From DATBAK01 sp038240075 (GTDB lineage: Bacteria > Actinomycetota > Acidimicrobiia > IMCC26256 > PALSA-610), in the NCBI GenBank assembly GCA_038240075.1, contig JBBSEC010000155.1, positions 1 to 7,258 of the forward strand: a stretch of 7,258 nucleotides of DNA, read 5' to 3'. Shown here one piece after another: positions 1 through 4,659 of the stretch. The notes under the pieces were generated by a model that saw only the letters and a list, made by a program, of their open reading frames with translations, ran no database searches and had not been told where the DNA came from. The number at the start of each line of letters is the position of its first letter. Positions within the stretch are counted from its first letter, which is position 1. Made by a program: the position numbers and the translations under genes.

Positions 1-654
1 CCGGCGGCGGTTGGTGCGGCCCGTCGGTGCGAGCCCCGCGGTGACGCGCGTGTCGTCGCGGTCGTCGGAATCGTCGGAATCGTCGGGTCCGGTGGTCGGC
101 GGCTCGTCGTCGTCACGGTGCGGGGTTGCACGCGGTGTGCGCCGTGCGCGCCGGCTGGCCCAGAACGACACGTCGACGAGGCCGAACGCGATGATGAGGT
201 CGCCGAACGACACGATCGCGTCGAGGCGCCGCAGCACGATGATGTCGGTCAGTGAGAGCAGGTGATCGCCGCTCACGCGCGGGTGGTGCTTCACGGTCGC
301 GGCGACGTGATCCTGGTGCCAATCGGGAGGGATGCGGACGGGCATGCCCTGGTCGATCGTGATGACGAACGCGTTCAGAGCGACACCGATCAGCACAACG
401 GCCATGCCCCGCACGAGCAGGTTGCCGGCGCAGAACCCGATGAGCAGCACGTACGACGCGACGAGGATCCCGAAGCCGACGCTGTGATAGCTCGAGCGCG
501 AGATCAGGCTGGTGTCGAGGAGCAGCTGGAGCGCGAGACCGAGCGCGAGCAGGCCCGCCCACCGCCAGGGCGCGTCGGCGAGGCGCCGGTAGCTCCCGCG
601 CGTGAGCAGGGGGACCAGCGCGGCCGCGAGCACGACGAGCCCGAGAAACGACAC
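1..654 (-). CDS. DUF5317-type integral membrane protein (3' end cut by window edge)
   Basis: This is a hydrophobic protein of unknown function; 218 codons are visible and the reading frame is still open at position 1. The start is GTG at 654: an in-frame TAG at 664-666 leaves no other start upstream, and a TAGCCT -10 box lies 6 nt before it. Hydrophobic stretches cover about residues 3-17, 33-47, 59-79, 84-100 and 147-165. Features I associate with DUF5317 are DQGMPV (101-106; the family usually has an NGG-MPV form), GDHLLSLTDII (129-139) and SFGDLIIAFG (149-158). After about residue 166 the chain turns basic, then becomes an Asp/Ser-rich cytoplasmic-type tail with DDSDDSDDRDD and a 9-bp tandem duplication near positions 64-81. 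It is transcribed away from the acyl-CoA cluster. Family assignment rests on remembered motifs; the biochemical role is unknown. Confidence 0.7.
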   Translation of the reverse strand, partial: MSFLGLVVLAAALVPLLTRGSYRRLADAPWRWAGLLALGLALQLLLDTSLISRSSYHSVGFGILVASYVLLIGFCAGNLLVRGMAVVLIGVALNAFVITIDQGMPVRIPPDWHQDHVAATVKHHPRVSGDHLLSLTDIIVLRRLDAIVSFGDLIIAFGLVDVSFWASRRARRTPRATPHRDDDEPPTTGPDDSDDSDDRDDTRVTAGLAPTGRTNRRR

Positions 655-660
655 GGATTG

Positions 661-666
661 AGGCTA
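661..666 (-). promoter_or_regulatory. -10 box (TAGCCT) of the DUF5317 gene, leaderless type
   Basis: TAGCCT reads on the minus strand and ends 6 nt before the GTG start at 654, with no Shine-Dalgarno sequence between. That spacing puts the transcript start at or next to the start codon. The same arrangement recurs at several other genes here. No convincing -35 is visible. Confidence 0.5.
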
Positions 667-694
667 ACGAGTAGCGGCTGCCGTTCCGCGGACG

Positions 695-704
695 GGTCAT
701 GACC
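695..704. promoter_or_regulatory. perfect 10-bp palindrome GGTCATGACC, possible operator
   Basis: GGTCATGACC equals its own reverse complement and lies in the 83-bp gap between two divergent genes. It sits about where the -35 region of the plus-strand enoyl-CoA hydratase promoter would fall. An 8-bp palindrome, TCCGCGGA, lies just beside it at 685-692, near the -35 position of the minus-strand gene. A dimeric repressor such as a TetR or GntR type would fit, but no regulator gene is in the window, and short palindromes arise by chance in GC-rich DNA. Confidence 0.35.
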
Positions 705-724
705 TGCGAAAGGCCCACCGGACC

Positions 725-730
725 TACGAT
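725..730 (+). promoter_or_regulatory. -10 box (TACGAT) of the acyl-CoA cluster, leaderless type
   Basis: TACGAT ends 7 nt before GTG at 738, the spacing expected for a leaderless actinobacterial message. This decides the start of the first enoyl-CoA hydratase in favour of GTG 738 over the in-frame ATG at 699, which lies upstream of this box. No clear -35 hexamer is visible. Confidence 0.55.
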
Positions 731-737
731 TCGGCGC

Positions 738-1523
738 GTGAGCGAATCCGAGGTGAAGTACGAGGTCGACGGTGCGGTCGCGCGGGTGACGATCGATCGA
801 CCCGAGCGGCGGAACGCGATGTCCTTCGGTGTGATGCGGGGTCTGCTCGACGCCATGCGGCGCGCGCGAACCGACGAGAACGTGCGCGTCGTCGTGCTGA
901 CGGGTGCCGGCGACCGTGCCTTCTGCGCCGGCGCCGACCTCGGAGGGATCGCCGAGAATGCCGGCCCCGCGGCCGTGCACGACGCGCGGGGGCTGCTCGC
1001 CGATCTCTTCCGCGAGATGTACGCCCTCGGCAAGCCGACGATCGCACGGGTGCGCGGCTACGCGCTCGCCGGAGGGTTCGGGCTCGCGTGCGCGTGCGAC
1101 CTCATCGTCGCAGCCGACGACGCGGTGTTCGGCACGCCCGAGATCGACGTCGGCCTGTGGCCCTACATGATCACGGTCCCGTTGCTCCGGTCGTTGCCTC
1201 CCAAGCGCGTGCTCGAGCTCATGATGACGGGCCGCCGCGTCGGCGCGGCCGAGGCCGAGCGACTCGGGTTCGTCACGTCGGTCGTCCCGGTCGCGGAGCT
1301 CGACACCGCGGTCGACGAGCTCGCCGCGACGCTCGCTTCGAAGTCGCCGTTGATCATGCGGTGGGGCCGCGACTCGTTCTACCGCGTGCTCGAGCAACCC
1401 GACTCCGACAGCGCGCTCGCGTTCCTGCAGACGATGCTCTCCCTCACCTCGCACACCGAGGATGCCGCCGAGGGCGTCGCCGCGTTCGCGCAGAAGCGCA
1501 CCCCCGAATGGAAGGGCCGATGA
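738..1523 (+). CDS. Enoyl-CoA hydratase/isomerase (crotonase superfamily)
   Basis: A 261-aa protein, the usual length for a soluble crotonase. These enzymes bind acyl-CoA thioesters and stabilise an enolate in an oxyanion hole, commonly hydrating 2-enoyl-CoA. Visible family elements are VTIDRPERRNA (17-27), FCAGADL (62-68, first oxyanion-hole segment), GYALAGGFGLACACD (107-121, second segment) and FGTPEIDVGLWP (131-142). Compared with rat mitochondrial hydratase, the glutamate of the PEI motif (Glu164 there) is kept as Glu135, but the position of Glu144 is Gly115. It may therefore be an isomerase, another crotonase reaction, or a hydratase using one acid/base. The GTG start is chosen because of the TACGAT box; the upstream ATG 699 would add a non-conserved 13 residues. 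Its stop overlaps the next start as ATGA (1520-1523), so it is probably translated together with the carboxyltransferase. Family is certain; exact substrate is not. Confidence 0.9.
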   Translation: MSESEVKYEVDGAVARVTIDRPERRNAMSFGVMRGLLDAMRRARTDENVRVVVLTGAGDRAFCAGADLGGIAENAGPAAVHDARGLLADLFREMYALGKPTIARVRGYALAGGFGLACACDLIVAADDAVFGTPEIDVGLWPYMITVPLLRSLPPKRVLELMMTGRRVGAAEAERLGFVTSVVPVAELDTAVDELAATLASKSPLIMRWGRDSFYRVLEQPDSDSALAFLQTMLSLTSHTEDAAEGVAAFAQKRTPEWKGR

Positions 1524-3130
1524 GCGGCGACCGCGACAGCGGCGAGCGGAGCGAGCAAGCTCGACCAGAAAGCACCGTGCACGAGTGGGGGCCGTTGATC
1601 GGCGAGCTCGCGCGCCGCAAGGAGCTTGCGCTCGGGATGGGTGGCGCCGATCGCGTCGAGCGTCAGCATTCACTCGGGAAGCTGACCGTCCGTGAACGGC
1701 TCGAGATCCTCGTCGATCCGGGCACCTGGGTCGAGTACGGATTGCTCGCCGACCACATGGACGCGGGGCTCGGCGACCGCTATCTCGCGGCCGACGGCGC
1801 GGTCACCGGCGTGGGCCAGATCGACGGCCGCCTCGTCGCGATCGCGGCGTACGACTTCACGGTCATGGCCGGATCGATGGGCCGCGTCGGCGAGGACAAG
1901 ATCAAGCGGCTCCGCGCGCACGCGCTCGACAAGCGCATGCCCATGGTCTGGCTGCTCGACTCGGCCGGCGCGCGCATCCAGGCGACGAGCGGATCGTCGT
2001 TCGCGGGTGCCGGCGACCTGTTCCGCGAGCAGGTCGCGATGAGCGGCGTCGTGCCGATGGTCGCGGCGATGCTCGGGCACTGCGCCGCAGGAACGGCCTA
2101 CATCCCCGGCCTCGCCGACTTCGTGCCGATGGTGAAGGGCACGTCGTCGATGGCGCTCGGCGGCCGCCATCTCGTGAAGGCCGCGGTCGGTGAAGACGTG
2201 ACCGAGGACGAGATGGGCGGCTCGGGTGTGCACACGAAGATTTCCGGAGTCGCCGACCTCGAGGTCGCCGACGATCGCGAATGCCTCGAGACCGTGCGGC
2301 GCTACCTCTCCTTCTTCCCGTCGCACAACCGCGAGGCGCCGCCCGTCCGCGCGTCCGACGATCCCGTCGACCGCCGGGTCGAGGAGCTCTACGACATCGT
2401 GCCCACGGCGCCGCGGCGCGCGTACGACGTGCGCAAGGTCGTGACCGCGATCGTCGACGACGGCGATGTCCTGTGGATGAAACCGGCGTGGGCGAAGAAC
2501 CTCGTGACCGGGCTCGCGCGCATCGGTGGCGCGCCGATCGGCGTCGTCGCCAATCAGCCCATGGTGCTCGGCGGCGCGCTCGACGTGAACGCGGCCGACA
2601 AGGCGGCCCGGTTCGTCTGGCTGTGCGACGCGTTCAACATCCCACTCGTGTTCCTGCACGACGTCCCCGGCTTCATCGTGGGTTCGGCCGTCGAGAAGCA
2701 GGGCATCATCCGCCACGGCGCCAAGATGCTGTTCGCGGTGTCGGAGGCGACGGTGCCGAAGATCAGCGTCGTGATGCGCAAGAGCTACGGCGCGGGCTAC
2801 TTCGTGATGAACGGGCTCGCTTACGAAGCCGACTACATCGTCGCGTGGCCTACCGCGGAGATCGCCGTGATGGGTCCCGACGGAGCCGTCGCGATCATCC
2901 ACCGCCGCACGCTCGAAGCCGTCCCGGTGGAGGAGCAGGCCCAGCGCCGGCTGGAGCTCGCGGAGGAGATCCGCGCCAACATCGATCCCTACGTCGCCGC
3001 CGGTCACGCGCAGCTCGACGACGTCATCGATCCGGCCGACACGAGAGCGGCGATCGCCCGCGGCCTCGAGGTCTCCGCCGCCAAACGCGTCGAGCGCCCC
3101 TGGCGCAAGCACGGAGTGTTGCCGGTCTGA
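1520..3130 (+). CDS. Acyl-CoA carboxylase, carboxyltransferase (beta) subunit
   Basis: A 536-aa protein of the propionyl/methylcrotonyl-CoA carboxylase beta family, typical length 510-550. It moves CO2 from carboxybiotin to an acyl-CoA, using two crotonase-like halves. Visible segments are GKLTVRERLEILVDPGTWVE (53-72), DSAGARIQ (147-154), the first oxyanion region CAAGTAYIPGLADF, the GGSGVHTKISGVAD stretch, VANQPMVLGGALDVNAADKA opening the second half, HDVPGFIVG, and YGAGYFVMNG (423-432) followed by AWPTAEIAVMGPDGAVAI. Phe428 lies where propionyl-CoA carboxylases have Asp (YDVM; Asp422 in Streptomyces PccB, a known specificity position), so propionyl-CoA is not the obvious substrate. The GAGY and MNG features lean towards the methylcrotonyl-CoA type. 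The start is uncertain: ATG 1520 gives a 4-bp overlap with the preceding gene and has GGAAGGG at 1510-1516 rather close; GTG 1577 would remove 19 non-conserved residues partly encoded by a dispersed repeat. It probably works with the downstream biotin carrier and a biotin carboxylase encoded elsewhere. Confidence 0.92.
   Translation: MSGDRDSGERSEQARPESTVHEWGPLIGELARRKELALGMGGADRVERQHSLGKLTVRERLEILVDPGTWVEYGLLADHMDAGLGDRYLAADGAVTGVGQIDGRLVAIAAYDFTVMAGSMGRVGEDKIKRLRAHALDKRMPMVWLLDSAGARIQATSGSSFAGAGDLFREQVAMSGVVPMVAAMLGHCAAGTAYIPGLADFVPMVKGTSSMALGGRHLVKAAVGEDVTEDEMGGSGVHTKISGVADLEVADDRECLETVRRYLSFFPSHNREAPPVRASDDPVDRRVEELYDIVPTAPRRAYDVRKVVTAIVDDGDVLWMKPAWAKNLVTGLARIGGAPIGVVANQPMVLGGALDVNAADKAARFVWLCDAFNIPLVFLHDVPGFIVGSAVEKQGIIRHGAKMLFAVSEATVPKISVVMRKSYGAGYFVMNGLAYEADYIVAWPTAEIAVMGPDGAVAIIHRRTLEAVPVEEQAQRRLELAEEIRANIDPYVAAGHAQLDDVIDPADTRAAIARGLEVSAAKRVERPWRKHGVLPV
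1538..1566 (+). repeat. dispersed GC-rich repeat, copy A (inverted relative to copy B)
   Basis: The 19 bases AGCGGCGAGCGGAGCGAGC at 1538-1556 occur exactly, in reverse complement, at 3190-3208. A further CGACC block at 1562-1566 pairs with GGTCG at 3182-3186 after a 2-nt length difference. Copy A falls in the first codons of the carboxyltransferase if that gene starts at 1520 (encoding SGERSEQ), or in an intergenic gap if it starts at GTG 1577. It resembles a short dispersed intergenic repeat more than a mobile element, as no transposase or target duplication is visible. Confidence 0.5.
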
Positions 3131-3135
3131 TTGGT

Positions 3136-3155
3136 CGGGCTCGCAAGCTCGCCCG
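3136..3155 (+). terminator. weak hairpin after the carboxyltransferase gene
   Basis: CGGGC (3136-3140) and GCCCG (3151-3155) can pair around a 10-nt loop that itself holds a small GC/GC pairing, followed by CTTTG. It begins 6 nt after the carboxyltransferase stop. The stem is short and the T run is only three, so termination would be inefficient. It may instead belong to the same dispersed repeat family, since it contains GCAAGCTCG, which is also found at 1555-1563. Confidence 0.25.
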
Positions 3156-3174
3156 CTTTGACGCGTGATGTGAA

Positions 3175-3186
3175 CGACCGAGGTCG
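3175..3186. promoter_or_regulatory. near-palindrome CGACC-GA-GGTCG upstream of the biotin carrier gene
   Basis: Two 5-bp arms, CGACC and GGTCG, are separated by only two bases, about 30 bp upstream of the -10 box of the biotin carrier gene. This could be an operator half-site pair. Its right arm is also part of the dispersed repeat copy B, so it may have no regulatory meaning. Confidence 0.2.
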
Positions 3187-3208
3187 CTCGCTCGCTCCGC
3201 TCGCCGCT
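3182..3208 (-). repeat. dispersed GC-rich repeat, copy B
   Basis: Bases 3190-3208 are the exact reverse complement of 1538-1556, and 3182-3186 (GGTCG) match the outer block of copy A. This copy is clearly intergenic, 20 nt upstream of the biotin carrier start. The local TCGC tandem character (GCTCGCTCGCTCC) may show how the copies change length. Confidence 0.5.
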
Positions 3209-3215
3209 TGCCGGG

Positions 3216-3221
3216 TAGCGT
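3216..3221 (+). promoter_or_regulatory. -10 box (TAGCGT) of the biotin carrier gene, leaderless type
   Basis: TAGCGT ends 7 nt before GTG at 3229, matching the spacing seen at the head of the cluster. It supports GTG 3229 over the upstream in-frame TTG 3208 and GTG 3220, and suggests the carrier and the following crotonase-like gene can be transcribed separately from the carboxyltransferase. Confidence 0.45.
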
Positions 3222-3228
3222 GCCGAGC

Positions 3229-3447
3229 GTGCACGAGGTCAGAGCCGAGATCACCGCCAGCGTCTGGAAGGTGGTCGTCGAAGAGGGTCAGATGATCGCC
3301 GAGGGCGACGAGATCGTGATCCTGGAATCCATGAAGATGGAGATCCCGGTCATCACCGAAGTCCCGGGTGTCGTGCGCGAGCTGCACGTCGAGCCCGCGC
3401 AGACGGTGCAGGAAGGCGACCTCATCGCGCTGATCGACGAGTCGTGA
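3229..3447 (+). CDS. Free-standing biotin carboxyl carrier protein (TB7.3-like)
   Basis: A 72-aa single-domain biotinyl/lipoyl carrier. The hallmark ESMKMEIPV (33-41) contains the lysine to be biotinylated, Lys36. The hairpin halves expected of the barrel are present: EITASVWKVVVEEGQ and EGDEIVILESM before the lysine, then PGVVRELHVEPAQTVQEGDLIALID after it. The N-terminal VRAEI and ESMKMEIPV strings are very like Mycobacterium TB7.3 (Rv3221c), about 71 aa, as I recall it. It shuttles carboxyl groups between a biotin carboxylase and a carboxyltransferase; the likely partner is the carboxyltransferase encoded just upstream. The 98-bp gap to that gene holds a weak hairpin, a repeat and its own -10 box. 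GTG 3229 is chosen from the -10 spacing and from family length. It would need a biotin protein ligase encoded elsewhere. Confidence 0.9.
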   Translation: MHEVRAEITASVWKVVVEEGQMIAEGDEIVILESMKMEIPVITEVPGVVRELHVEPAQTVQEGDLIALIDES

Positions 3448-3460
3448 CCCGGTTCCGTCC

Positions 3461-4222
3461 TTGATCAAGTTCGACATCGACGGCCGCGTCGGCGTGGCCA
3501 CGATCGACCGCACCGAACGCCGCAACGCCCTCGACGCGGAGCACTGCGACGAGTTGCGCGTCGCGCTCGAGACGCATCCCGATCTCCTGGCCGTCGTCGT
3601 GACCGGCGCGGGCACGGCGTTCTGCGCGGGCGCGGATCTCGGCACCCGCTTCGCCGACGGTGGCGGGCGCGGCGCCGACACCTTCCGTCCTGCGTTCGAA
3701 CGCGTGCTCGACGCGATCGTCGACTATCCCTCGCCGGTGATCGCGGCGATCCACGGTCCCGCGATCGGCGCGGGGATGCAGCTGGCGGTTGCGTGCGATC
3801 TGCGCGTGGCCGGGCCCGACGCGAAGCTCGCGATCCCCGGCGGCAAGCTCGGCATCCTGCTCAGCGCGGCGAACATCGCCCGGCTCGCGGTGCTGGTAGG
3901 TCAGGGCGCGGCGCGCGACTTCCTCCTCACGGGCCGCTCGGTCGGCACGGCCGAAGCCGTCGTCGTCGGACTCGTGCAGCGTGAGGCCGACGACCCGGTC
4001 GCCGCCGCACTCGCGCTCGCGCACGAGATCGCGTCGCTGGCGCCGCTGTCGGTGCGGGGGCACAAGCGGGCACTCAACCTCGTCGCGGCCGCCGGCGGTC
4101 TCGGCGCCGACGCACTGGCCGAGATCGCAACCGCCGAACGCACCGCGTTCGGCTCCCGCGACCTCGAAGAGGGCATGACCGCCTTCGCCGCGAAGCGGTC
4201 GCCGCGCTTCGAGGGCGCGTGA
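3461..4222 (+). CDS. EchA6-like crotonase-fold protein, apparently lacking hydratase catalysis
   Basis: A 253-aa crotonase-superfamily protein, starting at TTG 13 nt after the biotin carrier stop and so probably cotranscribed with it. Fold elements are VATIDRTERRNALD (12-25), FCAGADLG (54-61), HGPAIGAGMQLAVACDLRVA (98-117) and a C-terminal KRSPRFEGA that resembles the usual crotonase end. The two hydratase glutamates are both replaced: Gln107 in GAGMQLA and Gly127 in IPGGKLG. The oxyanion-hole backbone positions are kept, so acyl-CoA binding may survive. The GPAIGAG-QLA-CDLRV region, the following K-G segment and the ending match my memory of Mycobacterium tuberculosis EchA6 (Rv0905), a reported non-catalytic acyl-CoA binding protein that hands fatty acyl groups to FAS-II and is encoded beside accD3. 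A different crotonase reaction not using these glutamates is also possible. TTG is the only reasonable start, as no in-frame ATG or GTG lies nearby upstream; no Shine-Dalgarno is visible. Confidence 0.82.
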   Translation: MIKFDIDGRVGVATIDRTERRNALDAEHCDELRVALETHPDLLAVVVTGAGTAFCAGADLGTRFADGGGRGADTFRPAFERVLDAIVDYPSPVIAAIHGPAIGAGMQLAVACDLRVAGPDAKLAIPGGKLGILLSAANIARLAVLVGQGAARDFLLTGRSVGTAEAVVVGLVQREADDPVAAALALAHEIASLAPLSVRGHKRALNLVAAAGGLGADALAEIATAERTAFGSRDLEEGMTAFAAKRSPRFEGA

Positions 4223-4224
4223 GA

Positions 4225-4239
4225 ATCCACCCCCTGGAT
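4225..4239. repeat. short hairpin ATCCA-CCCCC-TGGAT
   Basis: Two 5-bp arms enclose a five-C loop, starting 2 nt after the EchA6-like gene stop and ending 6 nt before the TAATCT -10 box of the next gene. No T run follows, so it is a poor intrinsic terminator. From its place it could also lie in the -35/spacer region of the next promoter as a binding site. Confidence 0.25.
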
Positions 4240-4245
4240 CGCGCC

Positions 4246-4251
4246 TAATCT
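4246..4251 (+). promoter_or_regulatory. -10 box (TAATCT) of the PLDc_N gene, leaderless type
   Basis: TAATCT ends 6 nt before ATG 4258 with no Shine-Dalgarno in between. It is the best -10 match of those seen here and again fits a leaderless message. Confidence 0.55.
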
Positions 4252-4257
4252 CGTCCC

Positions 4258-4632
4258 ATGCTCGATGTCGGCGGCCTGGTCTTCATCGGCCTGGTCCTGT
4301 TCTGGGTGTGGGCGCTCTACGACGTCGCCACCGTCGAGCCCAGCCAGGTGCGCAACCTGCCCAAAGTGGTGTGGGTCGTCATCGTGGTGCTGCTCTTCCC
4401 ACTGCTGTTCGACATCGGCGCCATCCTGTGGTGCCTGCTCGGGCGTCCCGCGCGGGTCGCGTCGCCGAATCGCCCGCAGGGGCAACGCCGTCCCCGGCGG
4501 GCTCCCGATCCGCAGCCCGACATCGACCTGCAGGGTCAGCGTGTCGTCACCGACCGTCGCTCCGCCGAGCTCGACCGGATGCTCGAGGAGTGGGAGCGCG
4601 CCAAGCGCGACGAAGGCGCGTCCGACTCCTGA
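4258..4632 (+). CDS. Small membrane protein with PLD-nuclease N-terminal (PLDc_N) domain
   Basis: A 124-aa protein with two hydrophobic helices (about residues 4-20 and 37-61) joined by a short polar turn, then a charged, Arg/Pro-rich tail from about residue 63 to the end. The features of the two-helix PLDc_N domain are DVATVEPSQVRNLPK (22-36), the VVWVVIVVLL core and the closing W-LLGRP (58-64). In cardiolipin synthases this domain precedes two HKD catalytic motifs; none is present here, so the protein is a free-standing form, common in actinobacteria and of unknown function, rather than a truncated enzyme. The tail ending LDRMLEEWERAKRDE is helix-forming and may bind a partner on the inner membrane face. 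It begins 35 nt after the preceding gene from its own -10 box and converges with the dehydratase gene, leaving a 27-nt gap with no clear terminator. Confidence 0.75.
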   Translation: MLDVGGLVFIGLVLFWVWALYDVATVEPSQVRNLPKVVWVVIVVLLFPLLFDIGAILWCLLGRPARVASPNRPQGQRRPRRAPDPQPDIDLQGQRVVTDRRSAELDRMLEEWERAKRDEGASDS

Positions 4633-4659
4633 GGGGAGCGGGGCCGTTCAGATATCGCG

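Noticed and set aside
699..737. ATG 699 as the start of the first enoyl-CoA hydratase
   Set aside because: It lies inside a palindrome and upstream of the TACGAT -10 box; the added 13 residues are not family-like, and GTG 738 has correct leaderless spacing.
504..1673. 389-codon minus-strand open frame across the first enoyl-CoA hydratase
   Set aside because: It crosses a promoter region and the genes on both sides and has only low-complexity Arg-rich sequence; it is a composition artefact.
1670..3112. 480-codon open frame on the minus strand, antisense to the carboxyltransferase
   Set aside because: It mirrors the coding frame of a well-conserved gene; its translation is rich in Arg, His, Asp and Val without any fold or motif. 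Long antisense frames are normal in GC-rich genes.
3181..3208. CRISPR-like or tandem repeat array from the GCTCGC repeats
   Set aside because: Only a few imperfect copies with no regular spacers; better explained as a short dispersed GC-rich repeat.
4258..4632. Truncated cardiolipin synthase
   Set aside because: Only the two-helix N-terminal domain is present, with its own promoter and stop, and no HKD remnants occur downstream; free-standing PLDc_N proteins are common.
4626..4638. Intrinsic terminator CTCC-GGAG between the convergent genes
   Set aside because: Only a 4-bp stem that overlaps the stop codon, with no T run on either strand.
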